Below are positions 1-12,205 of a stretch of DNA of 64,000 bases, piece by piece (positions within the stretch are counted from its first letter, which is position 1; each line of letters starts with the position of its first letter). The stretch is from positions 434,001 to 498,000 of the forward strand of contig MU394070.1 of the NCBI GenBank assembly GCA_022578605.1, given 5' to 3'. Origin of the DNA: Camillea tinctor (Eukaryota; Ascomycota; Sordariomycetes; Xylariales; Xylariaceae). Below the pieces are notes generated by a model. The model worked only from the letters and a program-made list of their open reading frames with translations. It was not told the origin of the DNA and did no database searches. The translations under genes were made by a program, and so were the position numbers.

Positions 1-496
1 AAGACAAATTGCGCGTTAAAGCGGGAATTATGCTTTCCTTTTGCACTTCTGGTTAAAAGCTTGTTGTGCTCACAGCGGTCGGGGCCGGAAGATTAGTCCT
101 GCTTTCTTTTCCTTTTTCTTTCTCTCTCTCTCTCTCCTTTCTTTCTTTTCCTTCTACTGCAGGAGTAGTGGTGGCGGTAGTAGCAGAGGGTGGATTGAAG
201 AATCAATTAAGCCAACAGGGCGGAGAGGAACGTCCTACACGAACACGACAGGGTCGGTTTGAGAAAGAAAAAAAAAGAAAAAAAAAAGATGGTACGATGA
301 GGTCGCAAACGAAGGACGAAACAACTGGATCCACTAGAAATAACAGTAGGGAGGGAGAGAAAAATTGATCAAGCCACTATGCCCACTGTTTGGTAGGTAC
401 AGAAACAAGACGCTGTAGATCTGCCGTGTTGTGTTGCGGCGGCGGTGTCGAGGGATCGAGTAACACAGCAGGGAAAATAGCACTTGTACGGCTAGG

Positions 497-560
497 TATG
501 TGTATGTATGTACGTAGTAGGTACGTATGTATGTATGTGTGTATGTATGTATGTATGTAC
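497..560. repeat. GTAT/TATG microsatellite
   Basis: Imperfect tetranucleotide repeat of TATG/GTAC units in intergenic DNA. No coding role is seen. Confidence 0.8.
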
Positions 561-2414
561 TTTGTGTGTAAGTGTAAATGTGAGTGGAAGTGTGAGTGTG
601 AGTGCCCAGGTAGGAGAGTGGAAGTGTATGTTGTGTATGTAATATAATGTAGGTATGTAGGCCTTTTCCTTTTTCTGTCTTCTTTTCTTTCTTTTTCTTT
701 TTTTTTTCCTTTCCGTCTACCGCTTAGTTGGATTAGGTAGGTAAAGTGGGTTAGGTTCAAAATATTAAGAGATTCGGAAAAAGAGAGAGAAGAAAAAAAA
801 AGGTTGTTGTAGAAAGGGGGGATTGTAGAAACAAAAAAAGGTTTATGGGCGATAGGTCAAGAGAGGAGTTGAGAGAGGAAGGTAGTTTAAAGGCCTGTGC
901 TGGGCATTGACAACGACTTGAGTGGGAGGGGGGATAGATTAAAGGGTACTTGTGCCCGCTAGGTAATGTAGGTACAAATGCTAGGTACCTACATATAAGG
1001 GTAGGGAAAATTCCTAGCAACATGGTCATTGCTCGTCATTCGTGTACATGTCGCCCGATTGTTCCTAGCGGTGCCTAGGTGGGAGGAATCGCCGTCGATT
1101 GACAGGGGTAAAAGAGGGGGGGCAGGGTGGAGCCCTGTACGGGCTTTCTCTACCGCTTCATTGATGTAGGTACCTACCCTCCCTACTTTACACAGAAAGG
1201 TGATCGATTTGTACCTACAATAGATTGATGTATAACCTATGCCAGATAGACTTCAAGTTTACGAATGAAAAAAGTTTTTAAATAATTGATAGACGGAATA
1301 TAAAACAAGTTCATCGAAACGATCCATTGAACAGAGCTCTCTCAATCTTGCGACTAAACAAGAACAGAATACAACGGAACTAACCAAACACCTATACCGC
1401 AAACGCAGAGCCTTGGGACCCAGCAGGAAAGAAGAAGAAAAAAAAGCAGCACAGCAACAAATCGCCCCCTCTCCGCCTCTTTCTTTCACCTCCCCCCCGA
1501 CAGCCCGACAACTCTTCGTTCAGCAACTTAAACTTACTTGTTACCTACATCCCCCACAAGATGGTATGGAAAGTGTATGGTAGACAATGCCACTATTCTC
1601 TATAGAGATAAGCCAATAATTCAGCTCTTAAAATAAAATAGTGAAAGAGCATCGCCCTCGATCAGTCTCGCCATGCGACCATCAATCAATCTATTAATCA
1701 GGCCATCCACACGGTTGTCGACGGCAGCCCGTTTCGTCGCCTCAGTCAGGCCAAGCACATAATTCGATTCAGTGACTAATGGTGGCGCGACTCTAGAAAG
1801 GCGCTAGAACCCCAATCTTACCCAATCATAGATGCAGTGCCACGGCATCCGAAGATCCCTTACCAAATACGGATTAGTCTTCAAATCCCCCTTGTCTGAT
1901 AAATCCGTAAAGCGGCGATGGATGATGGAAGAATGCTAGAAGCACCTGACGGAAAGGAGAGCTCCACAGCGGGTTCGCGGGTGGCCGGGAGTTGGTCTTC
2001 TTATCCCATCCCATCTCATTCCATCGCCCAGTCAGTCTGTCAATTGAAACAAAAAAGGATTGCAAACCAATGGACTGACAGATGGACAAGATTTTATTGA
2101 AAACCCCGGGAGGAAAAAAAAAAAAAAAAGAAAGAAAAAAAGAAGAAGAAAAAGAAAAGAGGATGGGGAAAGGGAAAGATAAAAGGAAAGATAAAATAAA
2201 AAAAGAGGGGATGGAGAGAGAGAAAGAAGGAAAGAAACGGCCAACTTAACCAATTGACTAGGTACACAGCCAACTAGGCTTAACCTAGGTGTGTAAGTAG
2301 GTACCTAGTATACTACACTAGGTACTTAAACTCAGGTAGGTAAGTATCTACCTAGAACACTAAAAAAGGAATAACCAAAGTTGGTTAAGTGGCTCTTTGG
2401 TCATCGGAGGCTTT

Positions 2415-2456
2415 CTCTGACGATATCGAATCCTTTATTGGCATTTTTCGTCAGAG
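2415..2456. repeat. 9-bp inverted repeat
   Basis: CTCTGACGA at 2415-2423 is the exact reverse complement of TCGTCAGAG at 2448-2456, with a 24-base spacer. It could fold as a hairpin; function unknown. Confidence 0.6.
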
Positions 2457-2813
2457 TCCATGTATTGTCCATTCCGTTTCCAAAAGCATTACGCAAGCAT
2501 GATTTTTGCATCAGGCTTTCTCGGGCTTCAGCTGTTGGAGAAGCCAACCATTCAGGCCAGCCATTCAGGATCGGTGGCACGACACACAAAGCCTAAGCCT
2601 AAAATTTTGCGACGCACAAAGCCTTCTAGCGTGCTTCTATTCCTTCTGGAATTCTAGTGGAATTCCCGGTGGCAATGGCGATGGCATCATTCATATCTTA
2701 TGCTTAGGTAGTAGGGTAAGTCTTTATGACTGGATAGTTACTTACATAACCTTAGGCACTATACTTTAGCGCTGATAGTCCGATCGTTCGTTTGATGACC
2801 CCATCGACGCCGG

Positions 2814-2843
2814 CATCGACATCGACATCGACATCGACATCAA
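2814..2843. repeat. CATCGA hexanucleotide tandem repeat
   Basis: Four perfect CATCGA units, then one variant unit ending CAA, in non-coding spacer. Confidence 0.85.
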
Positions 2844-4899
2844 CCATCAGTACTCAAGTACTCGCTACATCTTATGTGCAGTACTGGCGTATTGGCGCTT
2901 AAGGTTACCTAATGAATTAATTAATTAATCGCTCTCTTCCCATCCAGCATTGCAGCATTGCAACATTTCAGCATTTCGGCTGTTCAACTACACGCAACCT
3001 AACAGGTTCGGTCAATACGTACCTACATAATCGGGGATGGGAACTCGAAGCGGGCGAGCATGCACCTGGGAAAATCCGCGTCCCTTGTTCGCTGGTATCA
3101 CTCTCCATTGGCCTGCCTAGGCTCGCGTGATCGCTTGTCTGCTCGCAATCTCATCATCACTGTTGCGGCGTGCGCTCACTGGCCGAACTGATATTATCCT
3201 AGATGAAGTATCATTCTGCCACGGTGTATTGAAGCCACGCTTCCCAGTAAAACTGTAAGGGTAGAGAGGCGATTACGGGATCTAAGTCGCTGTCGCTAGT
3301 ACGAAGATCTACCTAGTCCATCAACCCTCCATCCCATCAAGGAGATACGCAGATACGGCATGGTATGGGTAGGTGCCGGCAGTTGGGCGGTGTCACACAC
3401 ACACGCTCTCACTCTTACACTTACACTACATACAGCTAATAATAAGACACGCTACAGAGGCGGCATTGGGTGATTTCTCGCCCCCTTATTTTATTAAGCA
3501 CCTCCAAATTAGTGATTCGGAGAAGAACCAAGAAACACCATGTGCAGCAGGGCAGCAGGGCAGCATAGCAGCAGCATGGCTAGCTTTGCATCACCGATAA
3601 GTACACAGCATGGTGGAGTTCACATAAAACCAACTTGCTCAACGGCCGAAACAGGCACTGGCACTATCCGTTACCCGAAAAGCTTGAAGGGTTCTGGATT
3701 AGGAGAAGATCATCTCTGCGGGACCTCCCCCAGTCTGCCCAGTCTGCCCAGTCCAGAAGCACGGCGGGCTGCCCCAGAAGTTGGTGTTGAGTGACAAGAT
3801 CACCAATAGTCAAAAATTCCAAGTATCTGGAAGGGTCCATTTCCCCGTTACAGCCCTGAAATAAAACAAACTAAGGTGAAAGTCATTCGTAGCCTTAAAT
3901 TATTGATTGACATTTGCCTTCAACGTTATAGGATTTGTTCAACAGGATCTTCTAGTCTGTCTGTTCTCCAGTCTATTCTCCTCCTGTCAGTCAACCATCA
4001 TGACCTCTGTCTCTCTCTCTCTCTCTCTCATCACTTTATACCCAATATAAACCCAATACATGTAAACCTGCATTTTGCCGTGAGGCTGGCTAATACCCAA
4101 GTTCTAGCCTCCCAAGCTGGGCACAACATTCCCCCCCTGTCTCACCATCACAAGATGTCCGGCGCCGATGTCTACGTCTTTGCTCGGTCATTCGCATGTC
4201 CCTCGCAGAAATCGCAATACACTACTTCTGATGATTTCAGCTCGTTGTCAAGAGGTCAATGGAGGCCGACCACGACCATGACCAAGACCACGAGGGAGTT
4301 CACGCTTCGGTCCACAACAAATCCTACCGCATTCAATCAAACCCCCATCGCGGTGAGTGCAAAATACAAATGAGACACAAGGAAAAATTCTCTTTGAAGA
4401 GGTCAGGAAGACCTTGTCCAATAAGCCGTTGATACAGGGGGCCAGCAACGCGCCGAACCAGGATCTCCCCCGAGCTCCGTCGCTTACCCTCCAAAGAAGG
4501 AATGTGAGTGTCTCTAGAACGTAGCGATCATCGGCTTTACCAACCAAGATAGCGAATGGTGTAGGTTGTATGCAAGCCTTTACCCCTGCTCGGCTCAACC
4601 ATTCAACTTTTTGGGGGCATCATCACGGAATATTTCTAGAAACATTCGAGAACCTTTCCCTCTCCGGCTTAGTAAATCATAACTTCTTAGGGTTTTGCTA
4701 GACGGCCATACCGGACAGCCAATGATGTTTGCAGGTGATCAGGGAGAGGCAGAAATTGCTACAATGTCGTCCACGTTTTTTTCTCTCCCTCGCTCGGTAT
4801 AAGCACGCAGGTATGTAGTCAGTCTTGCGACGTCGCGATCCAACAATAACTACTTTTTTTTTTTTTTGCTTAATCCCGCGGTCTTCAAGAATCAAGCAC

Positions 4900-7800
4900 A
4901 ATTTATGGGTCATACGGACCGTCCGAATGTCAACAATGTCTAACCAACATCTAATAAGCGACGGCCGTGAACGAGACACCTACCTAATACACTTAGGTAA
5001 TTTTCCAGATACTCCTCGTATACAGACTAGGTCACAAACTTTGTGCTGACCGAGTTACGCATCGTAGCAGTATTAGGAAGGCAGCTGGGATAAGCTGGCC
5101 TATCGGATCGTTATGTTCACCTACACGCAGGTTACCATGCTACCACATACATACTCATCTAAACCAAGCATTCTAGGCCGTCGTTAGGCAAGAAGCAACT
5201 AAGTTTGCTACGTTGTTACAGACCGACCAAGGAAGCATCTGGGTCCAGCTAGCAAGATCAGTCCTCCCAAGGCAGGAACAAGCGTTTCTCAGGCATTTGG
5301 GATGTTTGATGTGACTTTCCAGCGCTACTTTATTTACCCCATCCCGTTACAAGGGAAGAAAGTGTTCTGCAAAACTCCTGACCGCCGGTATTCAAGCACA
5401 TGTAACGTCGTGCCACAGAATGTCGCGACTAGCACATCGTTCTCAACCCTAGATGGGCATCGCAACATGTATTGTTTGTTTGTCTTCGGCTAGTGTCGAC
5501 CGCCTCGTAGATGACCGACGTTCTCGTACCCGAACCAGTCTCTACAACAAATAATGTGGCTCCTCTATCACACGATAGAGCAAATTCTTCACTGTGGGTA
5601 ATAGCGTCCGGCGGTTGACTGAGCCGCTTCGATCCGACATTGTAGGGGACCCGATGTTCAACCCACCTTAAGGGGGGAGGCTATCGAGTAAGCATTCCAA
5701 GTCCTTAAACCCATGCAAGGGATATGATTTCAACACAGCATGCATTCTCAAAGTAACACGCGCCAGGTGCTTCCTATTATAGAATCCAGGGTCCAAAATG
5801 AATCGGTCGTTAATCATTAGCTTCTTATTCGTGGTTCAGCTAGGGCATTGGTTTTCGAAACATCAAGTTTCTTGTTTGCCGATGAGGCGTGGCCATCCAA
5901 GGGCCTCGCTACTATCTTTTATTACGTACTGTTATACTAAGCAGATAGAAATCAAGCGACCCAGCAAGGTTTTTTTTTTCTTTTTTTTTCGCCTAGTGTA
6001 GAAAAACACCACCCCCGTATGATCAGAAAGGCCGAAGAAAGCCATCCCAATGGGTCTTAGATCTCTGGCGTCTCTTGGCGTATCAGGTCGTTTTCAATCG
6101 TTCTTTCGTAAACGGGCGGCACCGGTTCTCGGGGCGGTAGAGCCCAGCTACAAGATCTAGTTTTGACGATAAACTAGCAGCTGAGCCAGATTCTAGAACA
6201 TCCAGGTGGGACTTCTTTGCACCTTTTTTATTGCGTAATAGCCCCAGCCGCAAACGAAGTCCATAGGTAGCGCTTCACCAGACACTTCACACGACAATAC
6301 CGCCCTTCGAAGGCGGCGGCAATATAGCCTCATGCAAAAGTTTTTACTTCCACTAGGAATGGGATACGCTCTCCTTAAGTATAAACGAACCGGGTTTCTT
6401 TCGCAACTACTTGAATAGGAAAGTTAAGACTATAGTGCCCTCGCTCCGGGCCAGATTCCGCGACTTGGCACTTATTGATGTAACCACAAGCCCGGGCCAT
6501 TTCATGAGTTCCGAAAAATCATACGTCAGTAGAATATATTACCGACCAACGATATATAATGTAATTGTCAAACAATCATCAAAATCGCAGAGACCTGAAG
6601 TAAGAGGCAGGTAGAAACAGCCCAGAGAAGAGAGTCTGATATCCGGAAAGGCAACTCGTAAAATCAACCATGATGGTACAACTTGGCATTAATCAGCACT
6701 GCTACCTCAAATCCTTTTTAACAAGACCGGGCTTTGTTTGTTTAACGAGGCCTTTTTTGATGTATAAATCACATGTTCACGTGCCGATTCCCGATCTAGA
6801 AGACGACCAAGCTTAGGGTTAAGGGGGGGAAACCACAGGAATGAATATTAGGATCTAGGATTGCATATAACATCTGTCAATTTGGACTCGTTACGGACAG
6901 GCACGCCATACTTAGCGTCTTAACCACATAGTCTTGATAAACCATTAGCTTCGCATAGTCTCGAGAACACAGGTTGGAATTTCAAGCACATAGGATACTA
7001 TTGACCTAGTAATCAAGGTTCATCGTTACTCTGCTAGTTGAGCCGAGAAATGTTTAGTAGAAATAAGCATAAATTTACCAAAGTTCAAAGTTCTCCATTG
7101 TGTGAAGATCGTCAGCACGCTAAGCATATATACTCCGAAATGATCGGCCCGGGTTGTGACTGATGGATTCCCAGGAACCGGGCTTGGGGGCGGAACAGAA
7201 TTCCGAACGAGTTCGGACGCTTACTGTATGAAGAGGTTCCACACAAAGGTCGTGCTCGTGCTTAACAAGTCAACTGTGTTACTAGATCGAGGCCAAGACT
7301 AACTTCTCACCTTCCTAACCTCGGACACGAACAGACTAAGAACACTGCCTATCAGTCAGGATGGGCGGTGGGATGATCCACGTATGGTACAAAAATGGGT
7401 TTAGCAAATAAATCAAGACATGAGTCGATGGTCACCCAGCGAAGAAGCAACCGACATGACAGTTGAAAACCTCTGTCATCATCCTAGGACCCATTGAGAC
7501 GGCTATTTGTCACGAAAGTTCAAATGGGATGTGATAGCAATATCACGCCCATGCTATAGATTCACATCGTCTGAGTACATATCCTCATAACCCGACCAGG
7601 ACCGAAACGCCCGTAAAAGACTTGTTGCAACTTAGGGATATGTATTACGAGAGCCTATGTCAATCATGGAGTAACAGGCTCAATGCTGCCAATAATACAG
7701 TTCGATAAGGACCGATCAAATAGGACGCCAAACTTCTATCGTTCGATAGCAGTAGCGTCATGCAACGATAGATCCTTTACCAAGCGTATAAGAGGCACTT

Positions 7801-10800
7801 TAGGTTGCTTTGCAGTCCTACCTGCCTGTTGAAATAAATTGAGGGAGATTACTAGCAAGTCTCTAAAGTAGTACCACTGGGTGGAGAATCGATGGGCTTC
7901 GATATTGTCAAGCGGAGATACTGGGAGAACTTGCTAGAGGACATCGTTGAAGAAAGCCTGCTGCTGGCGATAGGGTCCAGGTACATGGCGCGGTGGCCAC
8001 GTTTCACTGTCCACTTCATACAGGGCAAAGATGAACCAGGTATGGGATTGATGGAACTGACGTTTTTGATATCCCCTTAGTCCTGGAGCGATGCTCCCGA
8101 TACATTCCCAGCACCGGGTGGGTGATATTAGGACAGTATACACACATGACTAACGGCTTCGCCGACGATCTAGGATCCGACGACTACATGGCAAGAAAGG
8201 CATGGACACGTTAACATATCGAAGATCTGTGACTAGAAGCGATATCTTCTAAGATGTCTATAAGTAAATGGCCCATAAAACCGGCATTTATGGAACGAGA
8301 TTCTACGGCAGATAGCGAAACAGACAACAGACGCCATTCGCTATAGCAGAAAACCACGCTACTGTGTCGTACTGATGCCCTCTACCACAGGTATAGTGTA
8401 ACGGAGTTTAGACATAGCTTTTCCAATGGCGAAAGATCGCTTCACGCCGTGTGATCATGACCCAATGTTGGACGAAAAGACCTCATCCTCTTATATGGAT
8501 ACGAAGGTTCCGTTAATATGTGTAAGTAAATATTCTGTCCAGAGCTAATAATCAGAATAGCATGATGTTCAAGATATGGTCTCAAAATTTATTCTCGTCC
8601 ATAATAGAGACCGAAGACAAGACATTTAAGCACATCTTCGGGAGTTCCCATGGATGTTTATGCAAAGCAAACCCGAGGAGTTTATCCAAGTTCATATGCC
8701 GTATGCATGGCCCAAAGTGAAGAAAAATCTATGATCTAAGTACATAGTCTGCTAAGATTTCCAAGTTTTTAGAAATAAGATTTCGTGTGAATGGTGGGCT
8801 ACAAGTCATAGGTATGTATGACCCCTGAATCTTACTCTTTGATAAGAGAAGGTGGGACAACAAGGCCGAGACGACGTAATAGAAGTAGACACTAACTAGG
8901 CAGAGAGCCACAAGATGCTCAGAGTTCCCGCGATGAGGGGAGGTAAACCGGTCTTTTCTAGACTTGTTCGAAATAGCACAGATATACCAAGGCCCGGTTA
9001 GGCTGCGGATCGAGAGGAGAGCGATGCATAGAGCGCTCCATATCTGCATGTCATAACCAACAATTCACCCGGCATTATGCAGTCAAACTATTGCATGGAA
9101 AGAATACATTGGAGAATAGAAATCATATGATAAATGCTCACGGGCATGTACTCGTAGGGCTAACCAACCCCTTTTAACACTTGAGTAAATATCCATTTCC
9201 GGGTAGATGCGCTTTATCAGACCAATAAACCATGAATATTGAATCAAGAACATTATATTCATGGTAGATGAAAACTCTTTGCCAGTCTGTTGGATCATCC
9301 CTTTGAGCTTTGTTGGTAAGATGGACTCTAAGTCATGAACTTGACAGTATTCTATAGGGAATCTGGCCAAGCATCCACCAGTGATATCGACTAACCAGTA
9401 AGGATATCAATTCGCGATGGGCACGAGTGGAAGCTGCCATACGCATACTGATGTCTTGGCCCGAATCGCTTGTTCGAGTTTCTTGGTAGGCCATCAACCT
9501 TCCCCTTTCGTATGTAGACGTTGCCCATGTCACTCGTCGAGTGCAATATGCGTGGGTACACTTGTAGGACTTAGGCTAGCTAGCAATATCTCTTGACTAG
9601 CACAAAATACATACGCATAGCAATCATTTGATCTGAAAAACAAGGTTCAATTGCATATGGGAGCTTGACAAATGACATGAGCCCTATCTACGAGTATGGA
9701 ACTGCGATGCTCACTAAGTCTTAGCCCCCTGCCGAATAATCAGCGAATGGACACAAATCTGACAACTGTGATCCAGGAAATCCAAGCCTAGGTAAACGTA
9801 GCTTTATCATTCAGCCTAATAACTATTTGACTGTCCGTATATGGATTCCCTGACTCTCGTTAGTGGAGCTCTGGGTGAAATGTTAATAATTATATACCTA
9901 AGGGGGGAGGGGGGCAGAAGATGGTTCCACCATCTCCATCTCCTAGCAGTCATATACTCGCAAAGTCTTTCCCTTAGGTCGCAGTCTCAAGTCTACGTAT
10001 TGACTTTGTATGTATATATATCTCTTACTAGTATTGCTCTCCCTATCGTCCCTCTTCTTCCAAACAACGAAAAGATACATTAGCATGGCATGGTAGACGT
10101 TAAGTCATAAAAGCCACATGAAGTAGGAAGGAAATTAGGGGTACTGCTCAATGTACTAATATATCAACTTCTGATACGCCTATAAAGGCATGAAAACTAA
10201 TGCATATGTCGGATAAGATTCTGCTTACGCTTTTGCTCATACCCCAAAAATGAAGTCTACGATAACTTAGCCTGTTTCCACGATAACTTCAATGAAACGC
10301 CAGCGTTGGAATATTGGCCTTGGGTAGCATAGGATCACAGCTTTTAACTCGGATAGTTCATCGTCTAACGTCGTAGCACTTGAAGTACTTCTGGTATAAT
10401 TGAGTCTCTAGGCTTCATTTTCTATTTGCGGTGCGATCCACCAGTACCTATGGTTATCCCAGCCGTATTTAGTTACCTACATCTGAGCTAAGGGATCACA
10501 CCACCTTTGGTGCAGAGCCTCTTCGACGGGGTCTACTAAGATCGCCGAGCACAGCGATCTTATCCCAAATTCCCATGGTACGTTGTTAACGACGCTTTGC
10601 CAGCTTCCTCTGCAGCTCATGCGGAGGCAGTCCTGGTAACTCGCCCAACATGCAATCATTGGCCAGCTGTGACTAAGAAGCCCACGTTTCTGGGTCACGA
10701 CGCGCCCAATCAAGCCTCGCGAGTAGTAATCACGAACCAATCTCATGATTTGACAAGCTCCCAGAAGATTTCTTTGGCAGCGAGCAAGCCGAGAAACGCA

Positions 10801-11300
10801 TCTGCGATGCAGAATGGCGAAAAGCAAGGGTGAAGAGGGCTCTAGTAGCGAGGGGGAGGGTCCAGGACCTGACAAGATCAGGTTCTGGTATCCTATCAGC
10901 CCAGTTCGCCGTAGCATATAAGTATCCAATATTGGCCGCGTCGGTACTAGTTCATTGAGCCAATGGAGAAAAGGGCAACTACTTAACTTCCTCTTTTGTA
11001 GCTCAGCGTGCAGCTATTTTGCTCGATCAGACCTGAAAGATGCTTGGCTGCCGACTTACAGCTCTGCCACCTACCACTGATTATTACTACCTACCTAGTG
11101 CCTGAGTCTACGTATACTACTTAAAGACTTATGCAGTTAAATTTATCGACTCCAACTTGCTTATGAATAACTCTTGGCTGGCTATTCTGAGCAAACTATG
11201 ATCTAAGGCTGTCGATCGCATACATTCTAATATGGTATAACAACAGTATATAACATAATACTAATGGTAGATAGCACGCAACCAGGCAAGGGAGCTATGC
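4900..11300. mobile_element. Probable decayed retroelement region
   Basis: There are no intact genes. The stretch differs from its flanks: few pyrimidine runs, few TAGGTA words, and frequent stops in all frames. Three copies of a TAAGGGGGG polypurine word sit at 5668, 6819 and 9898. Minus-strand fragments near 10477-10929 and, more weakly, 9333-9533 resemble the zinc-binding region of Ty3/gypsy integrases. No long terminal repeats were identified by eye and no element borders can be given. Reading it as old, possibly RIP-mutated, transposon DNA is an inference. Confidence 0.4.
10477..10929 (-). pseudogene. Possible Ty3/gypsy integrase remnant
   Basis: A 150-codon stop-free stretch on the minus strand contains the segment RLVRDYYSRGLIGRVV. 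It resembles the HHCC zinc-binding region of fungal gypsy integrases, where a leucine-rich helix is followed by an aromatic pair and a PG or GL turn. Further along are a QDCLRM segment and a W-Q-S-V segment, placed roughly where those integrases have a GLL-x-PLP motif and then PWQSV. The zinc-binding His and Cys residues are not in register, the catalytic D-D-E triad is not visible, and no flanking reverse transcriptase survives. The call rests on remembered family patterns, so chance similarity is possible. Confidence 0.3.
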
Positions 11301-12205
11301 CTGTAATCTTCGTAAATTTTTTTTTTTTGGCCGGCATATGAAATTATCCCCTGATATACTAGTTGCACGTAATCTGATCTAGGTACCTAGTGAGTGTACT
11401 ATTGTTATATTACCCCAGGAAGCACGGTTAGATATGTCGATAGTATGACTGGAGCTATATCCCCGACTTCAAGTCTCTGTACGCTATTTAAAACGAATTC
11501 TTAGTTACGCACGCACCTCACTAGGCGGTTTTCGAACTGGCGTCGCAGTATTTAAGACGCCAAGAGCGTTTCGAGTTTGTGCGCGATGCTGCTTGGCGAT
11601 AGTTTCAGTCGTGCTGCCAAGAGTGTTTCAACTGCCTCATAGCGATGCTATACACATGCTACTAGTATACCATGGCCGCCTTGAATCGATATTATGGAGA
11701 GCGACAATAAAGATTACACCAGCTTGATGTTGCTGTTGTCAAATAGTTCCTTCGCATCATCTCCTCTATCCAATATTATCCCTATCCTACATAACATCTT
11801 AGACCCTTAATACTATCAAGGGGCCATCTCTAGAAACAAACAGTGAAGCGAATCTGGAAGGAAAGAAGAAGAAAGTGCAACAAGGAAGGGTGGCGATTGA
11901 AAGATCCTAATATACATTAGGACAGACCTTATGCTCAATCTACCGATCTTCTTCGACGAGATACTTTACTATAACCGACGATAGGAGCTTGTCTCTTTCT
12001 CCAACTTCACGATACCTATTACTTTACCAACATATGATTATCATACTAGACAGAGTTGACGTTAGACAACATCATAAAGGACTTTGTTAATCAGCACGGG
12101 ACGATACCCAATCGTAGGTGTCAGCGCATCACATGTTCGCGATTTAACGAGCGGCACTCACCAGGACGCAAAATAAAGAAGCGACACAATACATTTTCTA
12201 CTAAA
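11300..12205. other. Upstream spacer of the adhesin-like gene
   Basis: No gene seen. AT-rich, with a T run near 11319-11328. It probably includes the promoter and 5' leader of the gene starting at 12206. The open frame continues upstream of that ATG but has no ATG of its own; its furthest start is a TTG. Confidence 0.5.

Larger units (their letters stand above)
1..4900. other. Intergenic spacer with simple repeats
   Basis: No gene can be supported. The stretch holds pyrimidine runs, a GTAT-type microsatellite at 497-560, a CATCGA hexanucleotide array at 2814-2843, a CT run near 4009-4030, a 14-base T run near 4854-4867 and many TAGGTA/TACCTA words. Open frames are short, low in complexity and often lack an ATG. 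A possible first exon begins at the ATG near 4155, in good context after ACAAG, and reaches a GTGAGT donor near 4353. No convincing downstream exon follows, so it is not called. Confidence 0.5.

Noticed and set aside
497..560. CRISPR-like or telomeric repeat
   Set aside because: It is an imperfect tetranucleotide microsatellite with no spacers and no telomere unit; CRISPR is not expected in a fungus.
3876..4373. Possible first exon with ATG near 4155
   Set aside because: Good start context and a GTGAGT donor, but no downstream exon or recognisable protein.
12056..12205. Upstream extension of the adhesin-like protein
   Set aside because: It begins with TTG and adds basic, non-conserved-looking residues; the ATG at 12206 starts a sensible N-terminus.
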